Shown: positions 42,932 to 52,567, numbered from the stretch's first letter. The stretch: DNA of 64,000 nt from an uncultured Granulosicoccaceae bacterium (GCA_937998875.1 CALLBO010000006.1:28098-92097); one strand, 5' to 3'. Numbers and translations are program-made. Notes: generated by a model from the sequence alone, not told the origin.

Positions 42932-44608
42932 ATGGCAGTTAAGACCGACATAGAAATAGCACGTGAAGCCAACAAAAAACCGATACTGGAAATTGGCGAT
43001 AAGCTGGGGATCCCTTCCGAGTCGTTGGTGCCCTACGGACACGATAAGGCGAAGGTCTCAGCTGAGTTTATCAAGGCGCAGCAATCTAAAAAAGACGGCA
43101 AGCTGATTCTGGTGACTGCTATCAACCCGACTCCTGCGGGTGAAGGTAAGACCACAACAACCGTAGGTCTTGGTGATGGCCTTAATGCGATTGGTAAGAA
43201 AGCGATGATTTGTATTCGTGAGGCATCGCTCGGTCCGTGTTTCGGGATGAAAGGTGGTGCTGCCGGCGGGGGTTATGCTCAGATTGTACCGATGGAAGAA
43301 ATGAATCTGCATTTCACCGGTGATTTTCACGCGATTACGTCCGCACACAATTTGTTGTCTGCAATGATTGACAATCATATCTATTGGGGCAACTCTCTGG
43401 AGATTGATTCACGCAGGGTAGTCTGGCGCCGTGTGCTGGATATGAATGATCGGGCACTGCGACAGATTACCACCAGTCTTGGAGGTGCAACCAACGGATT
43501 CCCTCGTGAAGCAGGCTTTGATATTACAGTTGCCTCGGAAGTGATGGCGATTCTGTGTCTTGCCAATGATCTTGATGATCTGGAGAAGAGACTCGGTGAC
43601 ATTATTGTTGCCTATCGTCGTGATAAATCACCCATCTATTGTCGTGATATCAAAGCCGACGGTGCTATGACTGTGCTGCTCAAAGATGCACTTCAGCCGA
43701 ACCTGGTGCAGACGCTTGAAAATAATCCGGCGTTTGTTCATGGTGGTCCGTTTGCGAATATCGCCCACGGTTGTAACACGGTTATCGCTACCAAGACCGC
43801 ATTGAAGCTGGCTGACTATGTGGTTACAGAGGCGGGCTTTGGTTCTGATCTCGGCGCCGAGAAGTTCCTTGATATTAAGTGCCGAAAAGCAGGCATTGCC
43901 CCTTCTGCAGTCGTGTTGGTCGCGACTATTCGGGCGATGAAGATGAATGGTGGTGTTGCCAAAGAAGATCTGAATGAAGAGAACGTCACGGCGGTGGAAG
44001 AAGGTTGTGCCAACCTTGGTCGTCATATAGAAAATCTGAACCGGTTTGGTGTGCCTGTTGTGGTTGCGATCAATCATTTCACGCTTGATACTGATGCCGA
44101 GATTGCCGCTTGTCAGAAGTATGTGGAATCACAAGGTGCGGAAGCCATCGTTTGTAAGCACTGGGCCAATGGCTCTGATGGCACGAAAGATCTTGCTAAC
44201 AAAGTGGTTAGTATTATCGATGAAGGCAAGGCTGACTTTAAGACACTTTACCCGGATGAAATGCCGCTGCTTGAGAAGATTGAAACCATTGCCAAGAAGA
44301 TCTACCGTGCAGATGAGGTGATTGCGGACACTACCGTCATAGATCAATTGAAAGCCTGGGAAGACGCAGGCTACGGCAACTTGCCGGTGTGTATTGCTAA
44401 AACACAGTACTCGTTCAGTACGGATCCGAATTTGCGCGGTGCGCCAACAGGCCACTCCATTCCGATTCGCGAAGTGCGATTGTCAGCGGGTGCCGGATTT
44501 ATTGTTGCTGTTTGTGGTGCGATTATGACTATGCCGGGGCTACCACGTGCACCTGCGGCTGAAGTGATTAAGTTGAATGATGCGGGTGAGATTGAGGGAT
44601 TGTTTTAG
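42932..44608 (+). CDS. fhs: Formate--tetrahydrofolate ligase
   Basis: Makes 10-formyltetrahydrofolate from formate, tetrahydrofolate and ATP. The 558-residue length is normal and family motifs are clear: [21 protein letters not shown] (P-loop), [57 protein letters not shown] and [10 protein letters not shown]. It follows formate dehydrogenase by 84 bases on the same strand, so formate can be oxidised for NADH or assimilated into the folate pool under common control. No folD, fch or mtd gene is near. The ATG is preceded by AGGAAAA. Confidence 0.96.
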   Translation: MAVKTDIEIAREANKKPILEIGDKLGIPSESLVPYGHDKAKVSAEFIKAQQSKKDGKLILVTAINPTPAGEGKTTTTVGLGDGLNAIGKKAMICIREASLGPCFGMKGGAAGGGYAQIVPMEEMNLHFTGDFHAITSAHNLLSAMIDNHIYWGNSLEIDSRRVVWRRVLDMNDRALRQITTSLGGATNGFPREAGFDITVASEVMAILCLANDLDDLEKRLGDIIVAYRRDKSPIYCRDIKADGAMTVLLKDALQPNLVQTLENNPAFVHGGPFANIAHGCNTVIATKTALKLADYVVTEAGFGSDLGAEKFLDIKCRKAGIAPSAVVLVATIRAMKMNGGVAKEDLNEENVTAVEEGCANLGRHIENLNRFGVPVVVAINHFTLDTDAEIAACQKYVESQGAEAIVCKHWANGSDGTKDLANKVVSIIDEGKADFKTLYPDEMPLLEKIETIAKKIYRADEVIADTTVIDQLKAWEDAGYGNLPVCIAKTQYSFSTDPNLRGAPTGHSIPIREVRLSAGAGFIVAVCGAIMTMPGLPRAPAAEVIKLNDAGEIEGLF

Positions 44609-44634
44609 GCTTTTGAGTGCATGCAGCGCTCACC

Positions 44635-44671
44635 TGGCGCTTAACGCCAACCCTCCCACATGCGGGAGGGT
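44635..44671. terminator. Two adjacent hairpins after fhs
   Basis: TGGCG-CTTAA-CGCCA (44635-44649) is followed at once by ACCCTCCC-ACATGC-GGGAGGGT (44650-44671). Both stems are perfect and GC-rich, but neither is followed by a T-run. They could slow or stop transcription after fhs or protect the 3' end; the pair also resembles small intergenic palindromic repeats. Confidence 0.45.
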
Positions 44672-44765
44672 AAACTGGATCACTCTCTGAATTTCCAGCG
44701 AACACCTGAGAGAGACCTTCCACACTTATTCCTAAAACCCGAACTATCATGGATAAATCTGATTA

Positions 44766-46358
44766 ATGTGGTTTGGAGAACTCCCGGTATCTGAGTGCGT
44801 CGGATGCACGCTTGCGCATAGCCAGACAATTGGTAAGGAGCGGGTCTCAAAGGGGACGCTGCTCGATGCACCACTCCTCGAAAAATTCCATAGTGATGGC
44901 TATGAAACTTTAACGGTCGCCCGGCTTGATGCTGACGATATTGAAGAAAATAGCGCGGCTGAAAAACTTGCGCTCGCTTTCCTCGGTAGCGGTGTTCATG
45001 TAGAGAGAGCACATACCGGTCGGGTAAATATCTACGCATCCAATGACGGACTACTTGGCTACGATACCGCCTCAGTGATTGCCACCAACAGTGTGAGTTC
45101 TGATATCACTATTGCAGTGGTGGCACCGGATCAATGGGTGTTGGCTGGTCGTATGATCGCGTCGGCAAAAATTATTCCATATGCTGTGCCGTCTGTTGAT
45201 TTGGCGAGAGCAATTAGTGTGGCAACCGCGCTAAATGTGCAATCCCCGGTGCCTAAAACTGCGGCGTTAATACAAACAGTACTCCCATCTGTTAAGGGTA
45301 AAGTGCTCGATAAAACAGAGAAAGTCACCCGACAGCGGCTGGAAATAAGAAACTCGAGCCTGATATCGACGATACGGTGTGAACATAAAATTGCTGATCT
45401 GGGCCAGGCATTGGCAAAGATCTGTGAGAGCGAACCGGATGTTATTTTAATCGTTGGCGCGTCGGCCATCAGTGATCAGTCCGATGTGATTCCAGCTGCA
45501 GTTGAACAGCAGGGCGGGCAGGTTAAGCGTGTTGGCCTGCCGGTAGATCCAGGGAACCTTTTAATGTTGGCAGAACTTAACGGCGTGCCACTACTTGGGT
45601 TGCCCGGGTGTGCAAGATCAATAAAGCATAATGGTTTTGATCTATTGCTCGATAGAATCGTTTGCGATGTAGAAATCACGAATGAATGGCTCAATGGTCT
45701 CTGTATTGGAGGCTTGCTCAGTGAGGCGCATGACCGGCCACAGCCGCGTGTTACTGCTAAAAGTGGTACGTCAACCCGCGTTGCTGCAATGGTGCTTGCC
45801 GCAGGGTCTTCACGACGGACGGGAACCGAAAATAAGCTATTGCATATTTACAACAATAAACCAATGATTTGTTCGGTAGTTGAATCAGCACAGGCAAGTA
45901 ATGTGGCTGAGTGTCTTGTTGTGACGGGTCATGAATCTGATCAGGTAATGAAAGCCATTGAAAGCTACGACGTACAGGTTTGTCACTGCCCGCGGCATGC
46001 CGAAGGCATGGCTCACTCGATCGCTGCCGGTCTGTCACGATTACAGAGTTTTGATGCAGTGATCGTTTGTCTGGCTGATATGCCGCATATCGGTGCGGAA
46101 ACTATTAACAAAATTATCTCGTCGCATAAAAACATTGCTGACAAAATAGTAGTTCCGGTACATGGTGGTGTAAGGGGTAATCCGGTAATGATCGGGTGTA
46201 CGTTTTATGATTCTCTGTTGCGCCATGAGGGTGACAGCGGCGCGCGTTTTTTAATTAAACAGTATCCGGAAAAAGTGGTTGAGATTGAACTTGGTGATGA
46301 GTCAGTTCTGAAAGACTACGATACACCGCAAGCACTTCAACAGCTCACTGCGAAGTAA
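44766..46358 (+). CDS. Fused molybdopterin-binding (MoeA/MoaB-like) and MocA-type nucleotidyltransferase
   Basis: A 530-residue cofactor enzyme. Residues 1-335 resemble the molybdopterin-binding fold found in MoeA, MogA and CinA (the DADDIEENSAAEKLA start and ILIVGASAISDQSDVIPAAVEQQGG). From about residue 338 it is a MobA/MocA-like NTP transferase with AAMVLAAGSSRRTG.ENKLL, VVTGHESDQV and VVCLADMPHI. The combination suits adding a nucleotide to Mo-molybdopterin. MocA-type enzymes use CTP and serve xanthine-oxidase-family proteins, whereas the formate dehydrogenase upstream needs a guanine dinucleotide; the exact nucleotide is not certain from sequence. modA follows after 8 bases. Confidence 0.82.
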   Translation: MWFGELPVSECVGCTLAHSQTIGKERVSKGTLLDAPLLEKFHSDGYETLTVARLDADDIEENSAAEKLALAFLGSGVHVERAHTGRVNIYASNDGLLGYDTASVIATNSVSSDITIAVVAPDQWVLAGRMIASAKIIPYAVPSVDLARAISVATALNVQSPVPKTAALIQTVLPSVKGKVLDKTEKVTRQRLEIRNSSLISTIRCEHKIADLGQALAKICESEPDVILIVGASAISDQSDVIPAAVEQQGGQVKRVGLPVDPGNLLMLAELNGVPLLGLPGCARSIKHNGFDLLLDRIVCDVEITNEWLNGLCIGGLLSEAHDRPQPRVTAKSGTSTRVAAMVLAAGSSRRTGTENKLLHIYNNKPMICSVVESAQASNVAECLVVTGHESDQVMKAIESYDVQVCHCPRHAEGMAHSIAAGLSRLQSFDAVIVCLADMPHIGAETINKIISSHKNIADKIVVPVHGGVRGNPVMIGCTFYDSLLRHEGDSGARFLIKQYPEKVVEIELGDESVLKDYDTPQALQQLTAK

Positions 46359-46366
46359 ATCGCGCG

Positions 46367-47131
46367 ATGTCCGGGATGCTATTCGGCCGAATTCTGATAG
46401 TACTTGGTCTGCTGATGACACCATTTGCATTGCGAGCAGATACATTCAGAATTGCCGCATCATCGTCGCTTCAGTTTGCTTTGAATGAAGTGATAGCCTC
46501 TTATGTAGAGCAATCGGGAAAACAGGCACCGCAGATTGTCTATGGCTCTTCTGGCAATCTGTATCGCCAGATTGTGCAAGGTGCGCCGTTTGAATTGTTT
46601 TTTTCGGCGCGCGGTGAATTGCCGCGCTTGTTATTCGAACGAGGCGTAAGCATTGATGCGGGTGACTTGTTCGGCAGCGGAAGATTGGCTTTTATATCTG
46701 CAAAGCCAATTAACGTTGACCTGGGGCTGGCTGAAACTATTCGTTCACAAGTAGTGGCCGGGAATCAGAAACTTGCTATTGCCAATCCGGCCCATGCCCC
46801 TTATGGACGGGCGGCCAAAGAAGTATTGCAGTCGCTTGGCGTATGGCAGGAAGTTCAGCAGAATCTAGTCAATGCCGAGCAGGTATCTCAAGCAACCCGT
46901 TTTGTTGCCAGTGGTGCGTCATCGTTCGGATTGGTATCGCTGTCATTGGCGTTGTCACCGCCAATAGCTGAGATTACCCACTACGAACTGGTAGATGAGG
47001 GGTTGCATGATTCTGTATCGCACAAAATGGTGCGATTAAATGCCGCATCCGCTGACGCTGTGCACTTTTATCGGTACGTGAAGGGTGAAGGGAAAGCTAT
47101 TGAGATATTCAGTCGCTACGGACTGCGTTAA
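46367..47131 (+). CDS. modA: Molybdate ABC transporter, periplasmic substrate-binding protein
   Basis: A 254-residue binding protein with a signal peptide (residues 1-24, LIVLGLLMTPFALRAD). Family motifs: RIAASSSLQFALNEV, PQIVYGSSGNLYRQI and GAPFELFFSARG, matching the ModA oxyanion-binding loops with conserved Ser residues. IANPAHAPYGRAAKEVL is the second family signature. It follows the cofactor fusion gene by 8 bases and probably shares its transcript. Normally modB and modC come next; here a xylose isomerase gene follows instead, and the two other mod genes are 1.4 and 4.1 kb away on different strands. Tungstate binding is possible as well. Confidence 0.9.
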   Translation: MSGMLFGRILIVLGLLMTPFALRADTFRIAASSSLQFALNEVIASYVEQSGKQAPQIVYGSSGNLYRQIVQGAPFELFFSARGELPRLLFERGVSIDAGDLFGSGRLAFISAKPINVDLGLAETIRSQVVAGNQKLAIANPAHAPYGRAAKEVLQSLGVWQEVQQNLVNAEQVSQATRFVASGASSFGLVSLSLALSPPIAEITHYELVDEGLHDSVSHKMVRLNAASADAVHFYRYVKGEGKAIEIFSRYGLR

Positions 47132-47215
47132 TCAAATATGGCCCTGCTTGTTGTCATTGTAGTCTTCCTGCGAGACAATTGTGACAACTTACCTGACTAC
47201 TGTTGGCAGAGATTT

Positions 47216-48511
47216 ATGACAGACTTTTTTAATAACCTGCAACCACTACGCTACGACCCTGAAAGTACTGATCTATGCTTTCGTCACTACAACCCTGATG
47301 AAATATTAATGGGTAAGCGTATGGAAGATCATCTGCGGTTTGCAGCTGCATACTGGCATTCTTTTGCATGGCCCGGTGGTGATCCGTTTGGCGGGCAAAC
47401 CTTTGATCGACCGTGGTTTGGCGAAACAATGGAGCTGGCCCGTCTAAAAGCCGATGTTGCGTTTGAGATGTTCGAGATCTTAAATGTGCCGTACTTTTGC
47501 TGGCACGACGCAGACATACGGCCGGAAGGTAGTACGTTTGCCGAGAGTCGTCGCAATTTTGAAGAGATGATTGATTACCTGCAAAGCAAAATGGAGTCTG
47601 GTAAGACCCGCCTGCTTTGGGGCACGGCCAATATGTTCAGTCACAGGCGGTTTATGTCCGGTGCTGCAACAAACCCTGACCCGGATATCTTTGCCTGGAG
47701 TGCGGCAACGGTAAAGCTCTGCCTTGATGCAACGCATAAACTTGGCGGGCAAAATTACGTGTTGTGGGGTGGCCGTGAAGGTTATGAGACCTTATTGAAT
47801 ACCGATCTAAAACGCGAGCGGCAGCAGGCAGGTCGCTTTCTACAAATGGTTGTTGAATATAAACACAAGATTGGTTTTGAGGGGGCGATTCTGGTGGAGC
47901 CCAAACCACAGGAACCCTCCAAACATCAGTATGATTATGATGTTGCAACTGTCTATGGCTTTTTAAAGGAGTTTGGTCTGGAAGGTGAAGTAGGGATGAA
48001 TATAGAGCAGGGCCACGCGATTCTTGCCGGTCACTCTTTTGAGCATGAGTTAGCACTGGCTTCATCTCTTGGCATACTGGGTTCCATTGATATGAATCGA
48101 AATGATTATCAATCGGGTTGGGATACCGATCAGTTCCCCAATAACGTACCCGAGGTTGCACTTGCCTATTATGAAGTCCTAAAAGCAGGTGGTTTTACAA
48201 CGGGTGGTACAAACTTCGATGCCAAGCTTCGTCGCCAATCGCTTGATCCGGTCGATTTAATTGCCGGTCATGCAGGCGCGATGGATATCTGTGCACGCGG
48301 GTTGAAAGCCGCCGCCGCCATGCTTGAAGACGGCGCAATTGAGTCGATGCGTGAAGAGAGATATGCCGGATGGAACTCACCTGCAGCAACTAAGATGCTC
48401 GATGGTGATCTTGCGAGTGCGGCAGCGCGGGTTGAAGATGAAGCACTGGATCCGCAGCCACGCTCCGGTCGACAGGAGATACTGGAAAATATTGTTAACC
48501 GGTTTGTGTAG
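47216..48511 (+). CDS. xylA: Xylose isomerase
   Basis: Interconverts D-xylose and D-xylulose (or glucose and fructose). From ATG at 47216 the 431 residues have normal class II length; an upstream frame to 47138 adds 26 residues and is unlikely. Active-site and metal residues are present: [63 protein letters not shown] and [11 protein letters not shown]. The NIEQGH and DMNRND forms differ from the NIEANH and DANRGD I recall from E. coli XylA, though the metal ligands themselves are kept. It has no xylB, xylose transporter or regulator nearby and splits modA from modB. It converges with modB with only 8 bases between stops. Confidence 0.93.
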   Translation: MTDFFNNLQPLRYDPESTDLCFRHYNPDEILMGKRMEDHLRFAAAYWHSFAWPGGDPFGGQTFDRPWFGETMELARLKADVAFEMFEILNVPYFCWHDADIRPEGSTFAESRRNFEEMIDYLQSKMESGKTRLLWGTANMFSHRRFMSGAATNPDPDIFAWSAATVKLCLDATHKLGGQNYVLWGGREGYETLLNTDLKRERQQAGRFLQMVVEYKHKIGFEGAILVEPKPQEPSKHQYDYDVATVYGFLKEFGLEGEVGMNIEQGHAILAGHSFEHELALASSLGILGSIDMNRNDYQSGWDTDQFPNNVPEVALAYYEVLKAGGFTTGGTNFDAKLRRQSLDPVDLIAGHAGAMDICARGLKAAAAMLEDGAIESMREERYAGWNSPAATKMLDGDLASAAARVEDEALDPQPRSGRQEILENIVNRFV

Positions 48512-48519
48512 GGTTAGCG

Positions 48520-49197
48520 CTATTGGTTTTGAACGCTAAGTCGATCTGATTTATCGGAAAGAAAATAGACTGAGGTAATCGCCAGTAATGAAATCACCAG
48601 CAATACCGCAGACATAATGGCTGCGGAGTGATTATCAAATGCCTGTACACTGTCATAGATCGAAATTGCCACTGTACGCGTCTCGTTCGGAATGTTGCCA
48701 CCGACCATCAGTACAACACCGAACTCCCCGAGTGTATGAGCAAACACAAGTACTGCGGCTCCGAGTAAACCGGGCCATATCAGCGGCAGTTCAATGGTAG
48801 TGAATTGTTGCCATCGATTCAGACCACAACAGGCAGCGGCGTCCTGTACGTCACGACCTATCTGTTCGAAAGCCCGCTTTAGAGGCTGTACCGCGAACGG
48901 CAGGTTAAAGATCACAGAGGCTATTAACAAGCCTTCAAAACTGAAAGCCAGGCTCTTACCGGTAATTGATTGATACCACTCGCCGGTTGTTGAGGACTGA
49001 CTGAAAATAGATAACAGATAAAAGCCGAGTACGGTCGGCGGCAGAACCAGTGGCAGCGCGAGTACCGCTTGTAACAGTGTGCGGCCTTTAAACTCGGACC
49101 AGGCGAGCCATCTGCCAAGCAGGACGCCTAGTGGCATCAACAACACGAGTGTCCATAGTGAAAGTTTGAATGAGAGTGTTAGTGCTGACCAGTCCAC
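48520..49197 (-). CDS. modB: Molybdate ABC transporter permease
   Basis: A 225-residue inner-membrane permease with about five transmembrane helices. It carries family motifs LPPTVLGFYLL, the EAA-type loop DVQDAAACCGLNRWQQFTTIELPLIWPGLLGA and HTLGEFGVVLMVGGNIPNETRT. The GTG start shares a base with the CoA-transferase stop (TAGTG), so it is translated with that metabolic gene rather than with modA or modC. It must work with ModA and ModC encoded on the opposite strand. Length and fold appear complete. Confidence 0.93.
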   Translation of the reverse strand: MDWSALTLSFKLSLWTLVLLMPLGVLLGRWLAWSEFKGRTLLQAVLALPLVLPPTVLGFYLLSIFSQSSTTGEWYQSITGKSLAFSFEGLLIASVIFNLPFAVQPLKRAFEQIGRDVQDAAACCGLNRWQQFTTIELPLIWPGLLGAAVLVFAHTLGEFGVVLMVGGNIPNETRTVAISIYDSVQAFDNHSAAIMSAVLLVISLLAITSVYFLSDKSDRLSVQNQ

Positions 49198-50330
49198 TAG
49201 TTTTCCATCCGGCTGATCTCTGCCCTTATAAGATTGCCGTGTTGGTCAAGTGATGGTACCGCATTCACAGTGTCTGCATCGAACTCGGTTCCGTCGGGCG
49301 CCAGTAGCTCTACCGGCCCGTGTTCGCTGTTGATAGTGAGGTATTTATTCTGAGGATGGTTTATAAGATCATCCAGTTCAGATAACCGACCGTAGGCAAT
49401 ACCTGCTTTTTCCAGCCGAATGATATTGTCGTCCCGACTGTGTTTGGCAAACTCATCGGCAACGATGCTGTCTACAGTTTCCCGGTTGGAAACCCGTGAT
49501 GTGTTGTCTGCGAATCCATCAGTCGTCGCAAGTTCCGGTTTACCCAATACAACGGTGCATAGGTTCTTCCACTCCCGCTCGTTTTGTATTGAAATGAGTA
49601 TAAATTTACTATCTGCGCAAGGGTAGGCGCCATAAGGTGCAATGGTGGGGTGCTTAAGACCATGCCTGCCGGGGTTCTTTTTCCCATAGCGATACTGAAG
49701 ATAAGGTACATTCATCCAGTCTGCCAACGCGTGATAGAGCGATACGTTGATGATGCGCCCTTTCCGTTCGTTGTCTCTTTCACGTGCGAATAACGCCTGG
49801 AGTATTGACTGATATGCCGTCATGCCTGCGGCGATATCGCAAACTGACACACCAACCCGTGCTGGACCATCAGTGGTACCGTTGATAGCACATAGACCGG
49901 ACTCCGCCTGAATCAGTAAATCGTAAGCTTTCTGATGGGCATACGCGCCGGTTTCTCCAAAGCCGGAAATATTGCAGATAATAAGAGACGGGTGTGCATC
50001 GTTGAGTGACTCGGCACCCACACCCAGACGTGCCGCAGCTCCCGGGGCAAGGTTTTGGATAAAGACATCAGCTGATGCGATCATTTTTTGTAACAGTGCC
50101 TTTTCGGAATCCTGTTTAAGATCAAGGCAGATTGATTCCTTGCCGTGGTTCAGCCAGACAAAATAGGCACTGTCGCCATTCACCAGCGTGTCGTAGCGGC
50201 GTGCAAAATCACCCTCGGGTCGTTCAACCTTAATGACACGCGCGCCGGCTTGTGCCATGCGTCCTGAGGCGTAAGGTGCGGCAACTGCCTGTTCGACACT
50301 GACAACGGTAATACCTTCAAGGTCATGCAT
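49197..50330 (-). CDS. Family III (CaiB/BaiF) CoA-transferase
   Basis: A 377-residue enzyme from the chosen ATG, which gives the normal family N-terminus (GITVVSVEQAVAAPYASGRMAQAGARVIKVERP). It moves CoA between carboxylic acids through an aspartyl-CoA intermediate; the expected Asp is in AYDLLIQAESGL. Other motifs: NHGKESICLDLK, NLAPGAAARLGVG, CNISGFGETG and GRIINVSLYHALADWM. Frames further upstream (50363, 50408) lack family character. Its position among formate and molybdenum genes does not reveal the substrate; formyl-CoA/oxalate, mesaconate and itaconate-type substrates are all possible. No oxalyl-CoA decarboxylase is near. Confidence 0.87.
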   Translation of the reverse strand: MHDLEGITVVSVEQAVAAPYASGRMAQAGARVIKVERPEGDFARRYDTLVNGDSAYFVWLNHGKESICLDLKQDSEKALLQKMIASADVFIQNLAPGAAARLGVGAESLNDAHPSLIICNISGFGETGAYAHQKAYDLLIQAESGLCAINGTTDGPARVGVSVCDIAAGMTAYQSILQALFARERDNERKGRIINVSLYHALADWMNVPYLQYRYGKKNPGRHGLKHPTIAPYGAYPCADSKFILISIQNEREWKNLCTVVLGKPELATTDGFADNTSRVSNRETVDSIVADEFAKHSRDDNIIRLEKAGIAYGRLSELDDLINHPQNKYLTINSEHGPVELLAPDGTEFDADTVNAVPSLDQHGNLIRAEISRMEN

Positions 50331-50486
50331 CAGGTGGAGTTTTTTGACTGATTGATGCTGCATGGTACGGCGCTTATGGTGGAGTTGTCTAACCTCGTGC
50401 GGCACCAATGAAGAATTTGAATAAAATTGCCGGTTGCAGTTATGCTGGAGGTATTCGACTCGGTATCGAGCCTACACGGACAGATA

Positions 50487-51284
50487 ATGTACGAATTTAC
50501 CTATAGAAAAAGTGACTCTGTGGATGAGGCGGCCTTAATGTTTGGTGCTGCAGCGGATCCGCAGTATCTGGCCGGCGGGATGACAATACTGCCAACCATG
50601 AAGCAGCGCCTGGCATCACCGGATGTGTTAATCGATTTAAGTGATATTTCTGCGCTCAAGGGAATAGAAAGGCACGATAACAACATTGTGATAGGAGCGT
50701 TAACCACGCATGCGCAGGTGGCCGCCTCTGTTTTGACCCGCAGTTACCTGCCGGCGCTTGCTGAGCTTGCCTCTGTCATCGGTGATCCCCAGGTAAGAAA
50801 TCGTGGAACTCTGGGCGGATCGATCGCCAATGCTGATCCCGCATCTGATTATCCGGCAGCGGTGCTTGGTCTCGGTGCGACGATACATACCAACCAGAGA
50901 GCAATTACCGCAGACGATTTTTTCATAGATATTTTTGAGACAGCGCTTGACGAGGGAGAGCTTGTCACCCATGTCTCTTTCCCGGTGCCGGAAATGGCGG
51001 CCTACAGAAAGTTTCCTAATCCGGCTTCCGGGTATGCAGTAGTAGGCGTGTTTGTAGTGCGGATGAATGGATCATCGCGGGTGGCGGTAACTGGTGCTGC
51101 CGGTAGTGTGTTTCGTGCAGAATCAATGGAAGCTGCACTGGATAAAAGTTTTACGTCATCGAGCCTTAAAGATATTGAGGTTAACGCTGACGAATTTAAC
51201 GAAGACATTCACGCCAGTGCTGAATATCGCGCGCATCTGGTCGGAGTGATGGCAACGCGTGCTGTCGAGTCACTTACAAGATAG
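50487..51284 (+). CDS. Orphan FAD-binding subunit of a molybdenum hydroxylase (CoxM/CutM type)
   Basis: A 265-residue subunit like the medium chain of CO dehydrogenase, xanthine and aldehyde dehydrogenases. FAD motifs are present: YLAGGMTILPTMKQRL (canonical AGGxxLLP) and LGGSIANADPASDYPAAVL (canonical GGSxAxADP). The family normally works with a [2Fe-2S] small subunit and a large Mo subunit; neither is adjacent. ATG at 50487 fits the family N-terminus; the longer frame from 50427 is less likely. It overlaps the modC frame by 26 bases if modC starts at its first GTG. Either its partners are elsewhere in the genome or it has a separate role. Confidence 0.85.
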   Translation: MYEFTYRKSDSVDEAALMFGAAADPQYLAGGMTILPTMKQRLASPDVLIDLSDISALKGIERHDNNIVIGALTTHAQVAASVLTRSYLPALAELASVIGDPQVRNRGTLGGSIANADPASDYPAAVLGLGATIHTNQRAITADDFFIDIFETALDEGELVTHVSFPVPEMAAYRKFPNPASGYAVVGVFVVRMNGSSRVAVTGAAGSVFRAESMEAALDKSFTSSSLKDIEVNADEFNEDIHASAEYRAHLVGVMATRAVESLTR

Positions 51285-52476
51285 GATTTTAACCAGTGGG
51301 TTGTCCCGTGAGGTTGGCACAATAGTGAGCGGCGCATCGGCCACCTTACCGGGCACGATATCAGCTCTGCAGGTTAGTATGATGCAGGAGCTGCCGGTGT
51401 CTATTGATGCTGAACTAAGTTGCGAAGCAGGAGAGCTGTTGTCACTGGTCGGGCCGTCCGGTGCCGGTAAAACCACTGTGCTGCGCGCCATTGCCGGTTT
51501 AAGCAAACCTGCTACCGGTTCAATTCGTTGTAACGGTGAGGTCTGGTTTGATTCATCCAGTCGCACGTTTGTTAAAGCGCAACAACGCCGTGTAGGTTAT
51601 GTATTTCAGCAGCATGCTTTGTTTCCGCATCTTACTGCCAGACAGAATGTTGAACAGTCTCTGCGACAGCATAAGCCATCTGAAAGGCGGCTATTGTCAG
51701 ACCGTTGGCTGAGACGGGTCAACCTTGAAGGGCTTGAGCACAGACGACCGGCGCAGTTATCCGGTGGCCAAAAGCAACGGGTCGGACTCGCCCGGGCGCT
51801 GGCAAGGGAGCCTTCTGTGCTGCTACTGGATGAACCGTTTTCATCGGTAGACAGCGCTACACGCGATCGCCTGTACACAGAACTCGCCGCACTCAGGCGT
51901 GACCTTAAGATTCCTGCAGTACTCGTCACTCATGATTTGCATGAAGCGACCATTCTTTCGGATCATCTGTGTATGCTTTCAAAGGGCACTACGCTGCAGA
52001 CCGGTACGGTGCAGGAGGTGACAACCAGACCCGCCTCTGTACTAGTGGCAAGGCTGGTCGGGTTTAAAAATGTATTTCGAGCTACTGTGGTTGAGGTGTT
52101 TAATGGTCAGGCGCTTATTGAATGGCGCGGTCAGAAGCTTGAGGTGGCATCCGCCGCGCACTTTAAAAAGGCAGATGCAGTGCACTGGTGTATCCCCCAA
52201 TCACATGTTGTTCTGCATCGTCAATCAAGACCTTCAAGAGGTGAGCGGGAAAACCCGCTTACCGGTCGTGTGACTGAAGTGTTGCGCATGGGTGACAGCG
52301 CTCTGGTAGGTGTGCATGTAGGTAACCCGGACAGGCCGCCGGTGTACTTATCAGTACCATTACATGTCGCAGAACGAAACCAGGTAGTGGTTGGTGCAGA
52401 CATTGGTTTTTCACTGTTGGCTGAAAGCATTCATCTGATGCAGCCGGATCGGCTCGGTCGCAGCAGAAGTATGTAG
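51259..52476 (+). CDS. modC: Molybdate ABC transporter ATP-binding protein
   Basis: A cytosolic ATPase with Walker A GPSGAGKTT, signature QLSGGQKQRVGLARAL, Walker B VLLLDEPFSSVD and switch His VTHDLHEA. The C-terminal third is a TOBE-type domain (ENPLTGRVTEVLRMG) as in ModC. The frame opens with GTG at 51259, inside the CoxM gene; a GTG at 51325 or a later start would remove N-terminal residues that do not match the family, so the true start is uncertain. The first 30 residues are atypical. It is followed by a strong terminator. Confidence 0.88.
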   Translation: MLSSHLQDRILTSGLSREVGTIVSGASATLPGTISALQVSMMQELPVSIDAELSCEAGELLSLVGPSGAGKTTVLRAIAGLSKPATGSIRCNGEVWFDSSSRTFVKAQQRRVGYVFQQHALFPHLTARQNVEQSLRQHKPSERRLLSDRWLRRVNLEGLEHRRPAQLSGGQKQRVGLARALAREPSVLLLDEPFSSVDSATRDRLYTELAALRRDLKIPAVLVTHDLHEATILSDHLCMLSKGTTLQTGTVQEVTTRPASVLVARLVGFKNVFRATVVEVFNGQALIEWRGQKLEVASAAHFKKADAVHWCIPQSHVVLHRQSRPSRGERENPLTGRVTEVLRMGDSALVGVHVGNPDRPPVYLSVPLHVAERNQVVVGADIGFSLLAESIHLMQPDRLGRSRSM

Positions 52477-52500
52477 AGTACGGCGATGTTGGTAATCAAA

Positions 52501-52526
52501 AAAAACCCCGCATCAGCGGGGTTTTT
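52501..52526. terminator. Strong bidirectional intrinsic terminator between modC and sodB
   Basis: AAAAACCCCGC-ATCA-GCGGGGTTTTT: perfect 11-bp stem with a GC-rich core, an A-run on the left and a T-run on the right. It works on either strand, serving modC rightwards and sodB leftwards. Confidence 0.92.
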
Positions 52527-52567
52527 GTTACTGCTTTGTTGCTTCAGACTTTAAGTTGAGGCCGGTT

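Noticed and set aside
44609-44765. A molybdenum-cofactor riboswitch before the cofactor fusion gene
   Set aside because: Two simple hairpins are present, but I could not match them to the conserved core of that riboswitch; a covariance-model search would be needed.
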